NCBI GenBank assembly: GCA_027563145.1
Contig: CP071306.1
Span: forward strand, 2,232,001 to 2,296,000
Direction of reading: 5' to 3'
Length of the DNA: 64,000 nt
DNA from: Halocatena halophila
Lineage (GTDB): Archaea > Halobacteriota > Halobacteria > Halobacteriales > Haloarculaceae
Shown here: positions 53,677 through 61,709 of the stretch, in pieces
How positions within the stretch are numbered: position 1 is the first letter of the stretch
Layout: the number at the start of each line of letters is the position of its first letter
The notes under the pieces: model-generated
Told to the model about the DNA's origin: nothing
Seen by the model: only the letters and a program-made list of their open reading frames with translations
The model's database searches: none
Translations under genes and position numbers: made by a program

Positions 53677-53889
53677 ATGACAGAGCTTCTTCCAGAACTG
53701 GTTGCAAGTATCCCCGAGATGGCCCAGGAGTTCGCAGCACTGTTCAGTGCAAGCGCGCCCCAGGCGGCGTTGATGGCCGTTGGCGGTATTCTCGTCGGGG
53801 TTTCCGTTCTCGTGTTTGGCTATCTAACGCTCGGTGCGGTGTCGACGTTGTTGCTCCCGACCCCAGGTCGCGGCCGCACACATCAGTGA
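53677..53889 (+). CDS. 70-residue single-span membrane protein
   Basis: The product starts MTELLPELVASIPEMAQEF and has one or two closely spaced hydrophobic stretches (PQAALMAVGGILVGVSVLVFGYLTLGAVSTLLL), ending in a short basic tail. It is a small integral membrane protein of unknown function. Coding use is consistent with the genome and it is divergent from the zinc-finger gene. Its final seven bases overlap the end of the convergent F420-dependent reductase gene. Confidence 0.65.
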   Translation: MTELLPELVASIPEMAQEFAALFSASAPQAALMAVGGILVGVSVLVFGYLTLGAVSTLLLPTPGRGRTHQ

Positions 53890-54878
53890 CCGAGCCGGTC
53901 GCCAAGCGCGTCGGCGAGTAGTTCGATTGCCTCGTCAGGATCGGGCCCAAGCGGCGCTGCAATGACGATGCTGTCGGTGATGTCGGTGAGTGCATCAAGT
54001 TGCTCGCGGACGACAGCGGGCGTCCCAGCGACGGAAAACGCCTCGATCATGGCAGGCGTCACGAGATCGAAGGCCTCGCTGAACGCGCCGCGTTCGATCG
54101 CCGTTCCGATCTCCTCGGCAATCGTCGGATTGAGCTCGTGTCGCTCAAGCACTGGTGCTGGTGCGCCGGCAGTGATGAATGCGACCGGCGGGCGAACAGC
54201 AGCGATTGCCCGCTCTGATTCTCGTGCGATCGAAACGGCGGCGTAGGCCGCGAAATCGAACGCGGGATGTGTGGCTGGTCGCTCTTCGAGTCCGATTTCG
54301 ACCTGCTTGTGTGCCCACCGTAGATCGTCCGGATGTGCGCCGTTGAATAAGAGTCCATCTGCGTGTTTTGCGGCCATTCGACACATGTGTGGGCCTTCAC
54401 CTCCGACGTACACTGGAGGAGAACTGGCTTCGTAGTTCAACCCGGCGTTGTTGGCCGTAAACAACCCATTGTGGCTGACTCGCTCGCCGTTCCAGAGCCG
54501 CCGTGCCGTTGTAAGTGTCTCAAGAACTACTCGCAGTCCCCGTTCGTCGGCCAGACCGAGATTTGCAAGTGTTGACCGATCACCGGGGCCGATGCCGAAG
54601 ACGGCACGACCGTCGCTTGTTTCCGATAGCGTCGCCATCGAAGAGGCGAGTCGAACTGGATGGATCTCGAGCGGATTGATTACGCCCGGGCCGAGTCTGA
54701 TCGTCTCCGTACACTGTGCGAGCTGTCCGAGCAACACGAACGGATCTCTGTTGTTGTAGTGACAGCTCGTGAACACCGTATCGAAACCGGCCCGTTCGGC
54801 AGCGACACCACGTTTTCGGAGGTCCCCTAGCGGTTCCTCCGGCGTGAGTTCAATTCCGATCACGGCTGGTACTCCCAC
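53883..54878 (-). CDS. mer: F420-dependent methylene-H4MPT reductase-like flavin/F420 oxidoreductase
   Basis: This 331-residue (beta-alpha)8 enzyme of the luciferase-like superfamily has GIELTPEEPLGDLRKRGVAAERAGFDTVF, ETIRLGPGVINPLEIHPVRLA and VYVGGEGPHMCRMAAKHADGLLFNG. The pattern is that of F420-dependent 5,10-methylene-tetrahydromethanopterin reductase (Mer). Haloarchaea lack methanogenesis but keep Mer-like proteins, thought to act in folate-type one-carbon metabolism; this assignment is inference. It starts inside the 3' end of cofE (19-base overlap), so the two are one operon linked to F420. Confidence 0.83.
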   Translation of the reverse strand: MGVPAVIGIELTPEEPLGDLRKRGVAAERAGFDTVFTSCHYNNRDPFVLLGQLAQCTETIRLGPGVINPLEIHPVRLASSMATLSETSDGRAVFGIGPGDRSTLANLGLADERGLRVVLETLTTARRLWNGERVSHNGLFTANNAGLNYEASSPPVYVGGEGPHMCRMAAKHADGLLFNGAHPDDLRWAHKQVEIGLEERPATHPAFDFAAYAAVSIARESERAIAAVRPPVAFITAGAPAPVLERHELNPTIAEEIGTAIERGAFSEAFDLVTPAMIEAFSVAGTPAVVREQLDALTDITDSIVIAAPLGPDPDEAIELLADALGDRLGH

Positions 54879-55612
54879 TGATTGAGTGCCTGTCCGACGA
54901 GATCCGATTCGGGATCGCGAAACAGCTCGTTGCTGCCTCCGTGCTCGCCAAACTCGAACGATTCGATAACGACCACTGGAGTGCCGCCATCACCTTCACC
55001 GCTCAACAGATTCGCCGTCGCGGCGAGTTCGTCCACCACCGATTCGACGGTCACTTCGAGTTCGTGGCCGTTTCTGTCGGTTTCGCCCCGCCAATCTCGA
55101 CTGGCTGGGAGCCCGGCCCAGCCGATTGCTACGCCGCGCTGACCGTGTCGGAACGGCCGGCCACAGGTGTCCGTGATGATTACCGGCGCATCGAGCGCGT
55201 CTGCTAACTGGCTGGCGCTGGCCATCGGATCTTCGGGCAACAACAACAGATCGTGATTTGGCACGTTTGAGCGGTCGATTCCCGCGTTCACTGTCACGTG
55301 GCCAAAGTGCGTTCGGGTGAGCAAAAACGGCGCTGTGGTGAGTAGCTCGCTCGCTTCCTCGAGGACGACCTGTGCGAACCGGGGATCTTTTGGCTCGTCA
55401 GTGATCGTCGCCAGCCGGTCGGCGATCGACCGCGCACGCTCGCCCGCCGTGATCGATTCGAGATCAACAAACCGGTTTTCTGCTTTCGAGACGATCGTAC
55501 TCGCGACACAGACCACGTCGTCCTCGGCGATATCGGCCTTCTGAGCAAGTAACGTGCCGAGCGACTCGCCGGGGTGGATCTCCCCCAGCCCCGCCACTGT
55601 CCGGACGTTCAT
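54860..55612 (-). CDS. cofE: Coenzyme F420-0:L-glutamate ligase
   Basis: This 250-residue enzyme adds glutamate to F420-0, giving the gamma-glutamyl tail of the deazaflavin cofactor. Family motifs present are VVCVASTIVSKAENR, RTHFGHVTVNAGIDRSN, LLLPEDPMASA and the nucleotide and metal site ITDTCGRPFRHGQRGVAIG. Start ATG 55612 (MNVRTVAGLGEI) is favoured; upstream residues are arginine-rich and unlike the family. It overlaps the downstream Mer-like reductase gene by 19 bases, pairing cofactor making with cofactor use. Confidence 0.93.
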   Translation of the reverse strand: MNVRTVAGLGEIHPGESLGTLLAQKADIAEDDVVCVASTIVSKAENRFVDLESITAGERARSIADRLATITDEPKDPRFAQVVLEEASELLTTAPFLLTRTHFGHVTVNAGIDRSNVPNHDLLLLPEDPMASASQLADALDAPVIITDTCGRPFRHGQRGVAIGWAGLPASRDWRGETDRNGHELEVTVESVVDELAATANLLSGEGDGGTPVVVIESFEFGEHGGSNELFRDPESDLVGQALNQWEYQP

Positions 55613-55670
55613 GTCACTCCGAACGGTTGGCGGGGCTAAAAATAACCCAGATAGCGGAGATTGGCGCCGA

Positions 55671-56162
55671 TCATTGTGTTCCTTTTGTGGTGATCGAACA
55701 CGAGCCGTTCTCGACGGTCGCCACCATGACCGTCGCGGCGTTTGCCGGGGAAGCACCGGTGGCACTGCCCGGGTTGAGTAGCCGATTGCCGTCTACAGTC
55801 CGGTCATGCACCTGGTGGGTGTGTCCAGAGACTCCGACCGTCGGTCCGTTGGCGTGTTCGGTGACGATTTCAGCAACCCGCTCGTCGTAGGTTTCCAGCG
55901 GGCCAGTGCCGTGCGTGATGACAAAGCGAACGCCAGCCAGATCCACCGTCGCCACCTCGGGGAGATCCAGTTTGCCGTCCATATTTCCGGTGACCGCTGT
56001 CAGCTCGGCGGCTAGCTGCTCGATCGTTTCATAGGCGGCTGGTGTCTCGAAATCGCCGGCGTGAATGACGTGATCGGCCCGTTCGAGCGATTCGGCCACC
56101 CAGTCGGGGAGGTCTCTGGCTCGTGACGGAATGTGTGTGTCACTGAGCAACAGTACGCGCAT
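55671..56162 (-). CDS. YfcE/MJ0936-type metallophosphoesterase
   Basis: This 163-residue calcineurin-like phosphoesterase has all metal motifs: LLLSDTHIP, HAGDFETP, GNMDGKLDLPE, VITHGTG and VSGHTHQV. The small size fits the YfcE/MJ0936 group of phosphodiesterases, whose natural substrate is unsettled. ATG 56162 (MRVLLLSDTH) is the only sensible start. It lies 58 bases upstream of cofE on the same strand and is divergent from the eIF-2B-like gene. Confidence 0.92.
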   Translation of the reverse strand: MRVLLLSDTHIPSRARDLPDWVAESLERADHVIHAGDFETPAAYETIEQLAAELTAVTGNMDGKLDLPEVATVDLAGVRFVITHGTGPLETYDERVAEIVTEHANGPTVGVSGHTHQVHDRTVDGNRLLNPGSATGASPANAATVMVATVENGSCSITTKGTQ

Positions 56163-56235
56163 GCTACGACGAAATGTGTCGCTGTCGAGATAGCTGTTCC
56201 GGTCACTGATGGCCGTCCAGGTGGAAAGGGGTGGT

Positions 56236-57372
56236 ATGTCCCCCCCGGCCGTCGTCTGTCTCGTTCGGAATCGATCCTCGATTCTTCGAGTGCCTTCGCT
56301 GTCCGACGACACCACTCCGTGGGGGTCGATCGCAGCTGTAGGAACGACCGATCCGGATGTGGTATTCGAAGGCCTCCCCTCGATTGGATCCATCGCAACG
56401 CTCGTCCGACGCGGTGAGCCCCGCGAAGTTGATCGTGGGCCGACGGGTGGTCCTGCTACGCTGCATCCCTATCTCTACGAGTGTCCCCACCGGGAGCCAT
56501 TGGCCGATGGTGTCGGCGAGTGGGTCTCTCCGGCACCCGCTCGTCGGTCGCCAGACACCAGCTGGGTCTGGAAAGCGTACGAACGCGTCTGGCCAACGCC
56601 CGAGACGATAGCCGCCGATGAAACCCACGGCGCGTCGTATCTGTCCTGCCGTGCGCTCGAAGTACTCCGCGACCGGGCTGGTGCAGGTGCAGATTGGGAT
56701 GAACTCGTAGCGATTGCCAAACGACTCCGGACCGTGCGGCCCTCAATGGCGGTCGTCACAAATCGGATCGATCGCGTGATGTCGGCGAATGGAACGGTGA
56801 TGTCGGTTATCGACGAAGAAATCGAGCGGGCCCACTCGCTCGTCGACCGAGTCGCAAGGACTGCGAGTGCTCACATTGAGGCCGAGGATATCATGACGCT
56901 TTCTCGATCTGGAACCGTCAGATCCTGTCTGGAACGGTGTGATGGATCGATATACGTTCTCGAATCACGCCCCGGTGGTGAGGGATCCGAGGTCGCGGCG
57001 ACCCTCGATGCGACCGTTCTTCCTGATGCGGCCGGGGCACACGCGCTCGCAACGTCGGTCGATGCCGTGGTCGTCGGTGCAGACACCATCTATCCTGACG
57101 GATCGATCGAAAACAAACTCGGCACGCGAGGGATCGCAATCGCTGCAACGTACGAGTCCGTGCCCGTTTACGTGGTCGCGACCAGCGATAAGGTCACATC
57201 GGCATCGCCACCAGCCGGTGATACATCCCTCGCACGCGATGCTGTCCCAGCGTTCGATCACACCCCCGCAGACTGCGTTCGGATTCTCACCGAATCCGGC
57301 GAACGATCGCCGACAGAGATCAAATCGATTGCAGACCGCCAGGCCAAACGCGCGGCGTGGCACGAAGACTGA
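56236..57372 (+). CDS. eIF-2B/ribose-1,5-bisphosphate isomerase-like protein with degenerate NUDIX-like N-terminus
   Basis: This 378-residue protein has an eIF-2B alpha/beta/delta-type domain in its last 240 residues, including GTVMSVIDEEIERA, ETLS-like DIMTLSRSGTV, VDAVVVGADTIYPDGSIENKLGT and a C-terminal NUDIX-fusion-like tail. The first 130 residues match by eye the NUDIX part of haloarchaeal fusion proteins (VVCLVRNRSSILRV, VRRGEPREV, HPYLYECPHREP, WKAYERVWPT), but the GX5EX7REXXEE box is missing. The activity, as metabolite isomerase or regulator, is open. The start with GGAAAGGGGTGG just before it is ATG 56236; an in-frame ATG at 56209 is possible. Confidence 0.8.
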   Translation: MSPPAVVCLVRNRSSILRVPSLSDDTTPWGSIAAVGTTDPDVVFEGLPSIGSIATLVRRGEPREVDRGPTGGPATLHPYLYECPHREPLADGVGEWVSPAPARRSPDTSWVWKAYERVWPTPETIAADETHGASYLSCRALEVLRDRAGAGADWDELVAIAKRLRTVRPSMAVVTNRIDRVMSANGTVMSVIDEEIERAHSLVDRVARTASAHIEAEDIMTLSRSGTVRSCLERCDGSIYVLESRPGGEGSEVAATLDATVLPDAAGAHALATSVDAVVVGADTIYPDGSIENKLGTRGIAIAATYESVPVYVVATSDKVTSASPPAGDTSLARDAVPAFDHTPADCVRILTESGERSPTEIKSIADRQAKRAAWHED

Positions 57373-57443
57373 CTCGTCATCCAGCCGCCGACGTTCACTC
57401 CATTCGACAACACTTACGTTCGCTGTTCAAATATCCTCTAGCA

Positions 57444-59234
57444 ATGGCTGTTCCACTCGGCTCGCAACTGCGTCGAAGCTACCGACGAGTGGTTCGCGAT
57501 TACCGGTCCGATCCGTATCTTCGATACATTCTGCTTGGTGCACTGTTGCTCAGTGGATTTTTCTTCTGGCATCTGATCCCGAACTTTGCCACGCGCGACG
57601 AACGCGACCGAATTTTCGACGTGCTCTACTGGTATGGCTCCGTCATCGAGACGCCGACAATCGAATCGGCTCGTGCGGGCGTCGTCTGGGGTCGGGTGCC
57701 GTTCGGGCCAACGTTCTATCTGTATGGCCTGTTGTTTCTTCCGATTGTCGCCATCATTTTGCTGACGGGCAATGAATCGATACTGACAGCGTTCGCTCGT
57801 CCGGATCCGTATTTCATCTGGCATTCGACCTGGAGCGCAACTCCTGAGTGGTTCTGGATGGTGACGATCGGCGTTGTTCGCCTCTCGTCAGTGGCATTTT
57901 CGGTCGGGATCGTTTATCTGGGCTATCGAATCGGGTCAACCGTCCGGGATCGCCCAACCGGTCGGCTCGCTGCCGTGTTTCTCACGCTCACCCTCGGGAT
58001 TTTGATGCTCGCACACGAGGGAGGTGAAGACATTCCGGCACTGTTTTTCTATCTGTTGAGCACCTACTGTGCGATCTGGTATGTCTCCTCTGGAGATCGT
58101 GATTCGTTCATCGCAGCGTGTGTCGCTGGTGGTCTGGCAATCGGTTTCAAGCTCACGACTGCACCGGTCGTGGTTGTCATCGGACTCGCGTTTTTCCTCC
58201 GTGGGGTGGAACCAGCAGCTGGCCTTCGGGAGATCGCCAGACCAGGACTGTTTCTTTCAGGAGCGCTCCTTGGCTGTATCACCATCGTCTCTAGCTATCC
58301 AGATGTGTTCGCTGTTGGTCCGGAGCCACTGGTCAAACGGATTCTACACGGTGCGTCCGTGGGCCCAAGTCGCGACTTCGGACCGAGTGCCGAGCGCTGG
58401 TGGTGGTATGGCCGTGCGCTGTTCAATGGTCAGGGACTCATCCTGTCGATTGCCAGTCTGAGTGCGCTCGTTGCTTTGCCGTTCAGCTGGCGAGATCGTT
58501 CGTTCGAAACGCTCTCTAGCGCCCTCGTCGTCGCAGGTGCTGCTGGATCTCTCTTATTATTTATTGATTGGCATGATTTCCGGACGCATCACCTCGTGCC
58601 GGCGATGGCGTTGCTCGCGATCGTTCTGGCGATCGCACTCGCTCGCCTTCGATCGAGAGCGCCAGCGGTGGGTCGGGTGATTCTCGCCGTTCTCGTGCTC
58701 ACCAGTGGTGTCTACGCCACGGCTGGGGTGCTGGGCTACGGTTCACAACCTCGTGGTGTGGCTGCCGACTGGCTCGGGGCCAATGCCGACGAGAACGATA
58801 CGGTTGAGGTGTATCGACACGACTGGCAGGAGACTGGGCTTGCCCTCGACACGTCGGTTTCGAGCCCCAACGGTCGTGGAACGTACGGCACTGATCGGAC
58901 GAGTGGCTGTCCAACGTACATTCAACTGGGCTATCGGGATCTGTACTATCTCGATTCGGATACGTTCCGGAAAGACGATCCCGACCGCAGTCGGTATATT
59001 CGAGCGCTGGTTTCGAATCGGACGCAGTATCGGGTCGTTGCGACGTTCGGTGAACGGCCGCCCGTGGCCGAGATTGCGCCGTCGAATCCGAACTCCGTTC
59101 GCGATCTCATTCGTGTGGGGCTGACACCTCTGGTTGCCCAGTACGGCGACGAACAGGAGGTTGGCCCAGAGCAGTATGTCGTGATTCTCGAACGACAGGG
59201 CTCGTGTCCATCGGTCTGGAATCCACCGTTCTGA
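57444..59234 (+). CDS. GT-C (family 39-like) membrane glycosyltransferase
   Basis: This 596-residue protein has about eleven to thirteen membrane spans and a soluble C-terminal domain of about 130 residues (VAADWLGANADENDTVEVYRHDW onward). The first external loop has the acidic pair TRDERDRIFDVLYWYG, equivalent to the metal-binding DE motif of GT39/ArnT-like enzymes. A second loop includes WWWYGRALFNGQG. It would transfer a sugar from a polyprenyl-phosphate donor on the outer membrane face. ATG 57444 is chosen over an upstream in-frame ATG in the preceding gene's 3' end. It is separate from the main glycan region. Confidence 0.85.
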   Translation: MAVPLGSQLRRSYRRVVRDYRSDPYLRYILLGALLLSGFFFWHLIPNFATRDERDRIFDVLYWYGSVIETPTIESARAGVVWGRVPFGPTFYLYGLLFLPIVAIILLTGNESILTAFARPDPYFIWHSTWSATPEWFWMVTIGVVRLSSVAFSVGIVYLGYRIGSTVRDRPTGRLAAVFLTLTLGILMLAHEGGEDIPALFFYLLSTYCAIWYVSSGDRDSFIAACVAGGLAIGFKLTTAPVVVVIGLAFFLRGVEPAAGLREIARPGLFLSGALLGCITIVSSYPDVFAVGPEPLVKRILHGASVGPSRDFGPSAERWWWYGRALFNGQGLILSIASLSALVALPFSWRDRSFETLSSALVVAGAAGSLLLFIDWHDFRTHHLVPAMALLAIVLAIALARLRSRAPAVGRVILAVLVLTSGVYATAGVLGYGSQPRGVAADWLGANADENDTVEVYRHDWQETGLALDTSVSSPNGRGTYGTDRTSGCPTYIQLGYRDLYYLDSDTFRKDDPDRSRYIRALVSNRTQYRVVATFGERPPVAEIAPSNPNSVRDLIRVGLTPLVAQYGDEQEVGPEQYVVILERQGSCPSVWNPPF

Positions 59235-59259
59235 GTGCACCTGCGGTCGGAGGGTTTAC

Positions 59260-59273
59260 GGCCGCTCGCGGCC
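59260..59273 (+). repeat. Short inverted repeat after the GT-C gene
   Basis: GGCCGC (59260-59265) and GCGGCC (59268-59273) flank a two-base gap. It lies between the glycosyltransferase stop and the candidate C/D sRNA and may form part of a processing or termination structure. No T run follows, so a terminator role is weak. Confidence 0.35.
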
Positions 59274-59306
59274 TGCAGTCGATAGGAAGTGGGGTCGAAC
59301 ACCCTT

Positions 59307-59374
59307 GGTGGCAATGACGAGGTGTTACCCCCGCTGAGCCCCTTGTGATGAGGGCATACAACGACCGAGCCACC
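59307..59374 (+). ncRNA. Candidate C/D box sRNA guiding 2'-O-methylation
   Basis: The order is external stem GGTGGC (59307-59312), C box ATGACGA (59314-59320), 13-base guide, D' box CTGA (59334-59337), 7-base spacer, C' box GTGATGA (59345-59351), 13-base guide, D box CCGA (59365-59368) and closing stem GCCACC (59369-59374). The C/D pair has matching U-to-C changes where a U-U pair normally sits in the kink-turn. The D' guide ends GTTACCCCCG, complementary to CGGGGGTAAC of 23S rRNA helix 69 as I recall it. The fifth-base rule then points to the G known from Haloarcula as Gm1950. Confidence 0.65.
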
Positions 59375-59412
59375 GAAATTTTGACAGTAATGCACACGTA
59401 GTCGGACAGTAC

Positions 59413-60330
59413 ATGGAGCTAGCCGTCCACGAATCGATATCGTTCAGTGTTCCACCAGACCGACTCGCGACCCAGCTCGAACGGCGGGGTCACAAGACGA
59501 GACTCATTGGATCGGACGAATCGGTTGGGTCAGTCGGTGGAGTGGTGACGTTCGATCACGAGCCGACGTTTTTCGATGCGCCCTGGGTGCACTGCGTTCG
59601 CGCCGGCTACGATGCGTTTCCGGTCGAAGCGTACGCCGACCGTGGGACGGTATTAACACACAGCCCCGGCATTCACGCGGCGACGGTTGGAGACACTGTG
59701 CTGGGATTCATGCTCCAGTTCGCCCGGAATCTCCACCGCTATCGCGATCTCCAGCACGACTGTGAATGGGAGCCCCAGTCCTACGATGATTCGTTCACGC
59801 TTGATGGCGAGCGAATCACCATCGTCGGGCTCGGTACGCTGGGTCGGGGGGTGCTCCGGCGGGCAGACAGACTCGGCATGCACATTGATGGCGTTCGTCG
59901 CCGTCCACAGCCGCTTGAGGGCGTAGAAACGATCTATCCGCCAGCAGAGATCGAGGCAGCCGTCGCTGATTCACGGTTTGTCGTCCTGTGCGTCCCACTC
60001 ACTGCGGATACCCGGGGGATGATCGATGCGTCGGTGTTTTCGGCGATGGCAGAGGACGCGTATCTGATTAACGTGGCGCGTGGCGACGTCGTTGCACAAG
60101 ACGCACTCCACACTGCACTCGAAACTGGACAGCTCGCGGGGGCAGCCCTTGATGCGCACTCACCAGAGCCGCTCCCGGCCGACGATCCGCTGTGGTCGCT
60201 CGAGAACGTGATCATCACGCCGCATGCGGCCTCGCTCACTGATACGTATCCAGAGGAAATCGCTCGGCTGGCTGATCGAACGGCCCAACGAATCGCAGCT
60301 GGCAAGGAGCCGTTCGATCGCGTGGCCTGA
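59413..60330 (+). CDS. D-isomer-specific 2-hydroxyacid dehydrogenase family protein
   Basis: This 305-residue oxidoreductase has the NAD-binding VGLGTLGRGVLRRA within the Rossmann domain. The catalytic residues expected in the family are visible: Arg in NVARGDVVAQ, Glu in SPEPLP and His in ITPHAAS. It reduces a 2-oxo acid or oxidises a D-2-hydroxy acid with NAD(P). The substrate might be glyoxylate, hydroxypyruvate or phosphoglycerate; the short length argues against a full SerA with an ACT domain. The gene follows the candidate sRNA and precedes the BsuPI-like gene by 37 bases. Confidence 0.9.
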   Translation: MELAVHESISFSVPPDRLATQLERRGHKTRLIGSDESVGSVGGVVTFDHEPTFFDAPWVHCVRAGYDAFPVEAYADRGTVLTHSPGIHAATVGDTVLGFMLQFARNLHRYRDLQHDCEWEPQSYDDSFTLDGERITIVGLGTLGRGVLRRADRLGMHIDGVRRRPQPLEGVETIYPPAEIEAAVADSRFVVLCVPLTADTRGMIDASVFSAMAEDAYLINVARGDVVAQDALHTALETGQLAGAALDAHSPEPLPADDPLWSLENVIITPHAASLTDTYPEEIARLADRTAQRIAAGKEPFDRVA

Positions 60331-60367
60331 CCCCAGGACTATTTGTCGTGCTGTCCAACAATCAACT

Positions 60368-60697
60368 ATGCTCGACAGTTCGATTGCTATCGAATCCACC
60401 GACGGCGTGACGTTCGTTCTGACAGTACACAATACTGGCGACGATCCTGTCGAAATCACGTTTCCAGACGCCTGTCTCGCCGAGTTCGTCGTTTCGTCGG
60501 ACGACGACGAACAGTGGCGATACAGCGATGGCCGAATGTTCGCACAGATGGTCCAGACACAAACGATCGCTCCCGATGATGCGCTGACGATCCGAGCCAA
60601 CTGGGACTCACCCACACCGGGTGCCTACACCGTGCGGTCGTGGCTCACCGGGGATGTCGACTGCAGCGCAGAATCGGAATTTCGCGTGCCAGCCTGA
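60368..60697 (+). CDS. BsuPI-domain (intracellular proteinase inhibitor-like) protein
   Basis: This 109-residue immunoglobulin-like beta protein has the BsuPI pattern: TFVLTVHNTGDDPVEITFPDACLAEFVV, WRYSDGRMFAQMVQTQTI, ALTIRANWD and GAYTVRSWLTGD. In Bacillus subtilis the prototype inhibits an intracellular protease; archaeal members are not characterised. It has no signal peptide, so it is cytosolic. ATG 60368 gives the family-like N-terminus. It may be co-transcribed with the dehydrogenase 37 bases upstream, and its stop is one base from the end of the convergent epimerase gene. Confidence 0.82.
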   Translation: MLDSSIAIESTDGVTFVLTVHNTGDDPVEITFPDACLAEFVVSSDDDEQWRYSDGRMFAQMVQTQTIAPDDALTIRANWDSPTPGAYTVRSWLTGDVDCSAESEFRVPA

Positions 60698-60698
60698 T

Positions 60699-61628
60699 TC
60701 AGAGTTCCGCAAGTAGCTCGCGGGCGACGCGACGAACTGACTCATCGGAGGAGAGTTCGTTTTTCCAGCCCAGCTCGAGCAGCTTATCGATCGGCAACAG
60801 GACGGTAGAAACGTCACCCTCCCAGCCGCGTTCGCCGCCGGTGTAGCTGTACTCTGGGTCGAGACCCATCTCATCGCTCACGATGTCGGCGATGGTGTCG
60901 ACGTCCGTCGTTGTCTGTGTGGCGAGATTGTAGGTGTTGACCGGCTCGTCGGCGTGTTCGACGACATAACACATCGCATCAACACATTCGGTGACGTGCA
61001 TGTAGGATTTCGTCTGTTTTCCGTTGCCGAGAATCGTCAGTGACTCCGGATCATCATCGAGCTTTTCGACGAAATCGGGTACCACACCGGCACCAAAGCG
61101 TGGGCCGACGATGTTGGCAAAGCGGAACGTCCAGACGGTAAAGTCGTGGGTGTTGCCATACACGGAGAGAAGTGCCTCTTCACCGAGCTTGGTCGCACCG
61201 TAGACGCTGATCGGTTCGAGCGGGCCGTACGATTCTGGCGTTGGCTCGCCGGCTTCGCCGTACACGGTACACGAGGAGGTAAAGGCAATATTGGTCACAC
61301 CGACCTCATCCATCCGTTCGAGGATCGTGTGGGTCATCGAGCTGTTGGCCTCGAACTGCTGGCGTGGGTTGTCGGTGTCGACGTATTTGTCGGCCGCTGC
61401 AAGGTGGAACACGATATCGATCTCGTCGGTGATGATGTCAGCGACCACCGCTTCGTTCGTCAGATCGCCCTCGACGAACGTGGCCGCTTCGGGGACGGAC
61501 TCGCGCACACCGTTCGAGAGGTCGTCAACAGCGATAACGTCGTTATCAGTGGCGAGCTGTTCGACCAGCGGTGAGCCGATCAGCCCAGCACCGCCAGTAA
61601 CGACGATCTGTTTGCCGGTGAGTTCCAT
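60699..61628 (-). CDS. NAD-dependent sugar epimerase/dehydratase (UDP-glucose 4-epimerase-like)
   Basis: This 309-residue extended short-chain dehydrogenase has an N-terminal VVTGGAGLIGSPLVEQL NAD site, the ADDLSNG-like DDLSNGVRE loop, FTSSCTVYGEAGEP and the catalytic YGATKLGEEAL (Tyr and Lys). A PRFGAGVVPDFVEKL substrate region follows. It interconverts or dehydrates a nucleotide sugar, for example UDP-glucose to UDP-galactose, and could feed the glycan enzymes of the window. ATG 61628 (MELTGKQIVVTGG) is the natural start. It is divergent from trm56 with an 81-base gap. Confidence 0.92.
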   Translation of the reverse strand: MELTGKQIVVTGGAGLIGSPLVEQLATDNDVIAVDDLSNGVRESVPEAATFVEGDLTNEAVVADIITDEIDIVFHLAAADKYVDTDNPRQQFEANSSMTHTILERMDEVGVTNIAFTSSCTVYGEAGEPTPESYGPLEPISVYGATKLGEEALLSVYGNTHDFTVWTFRFANIVGPRFGAGVVPDFVEKLDDDPESLTILGNGKQTKSYMHVTECVDAMCYVVEHADEPVNTYNLATQTTTDVDTIADIVSDEMGLDPEYSYTGGERGWEGDVSTVLLPIDKLLELGWKNELSSDESVRRVARELLAEL

Positions 61629-61709
61629 ATCGGGAGTGGTAGCGATCGGCGTAAGTGTATTCCGATCGCTGGTGCAGAAGGTGTTTGGTCGCCCACGACA
61701 ACGGTCAGT

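Noticed and set aside
59413..60330. Loss of the catalytic Glu in the 2-hydroxyacid dehydrogenase (LDAHSPEP instead of LDVFEPEP)
   Set aside because: By comparison with the known Arg/Glu/His triad of SerA, the catalytic Glu is the one before the last Pro (xEP), which is kept.
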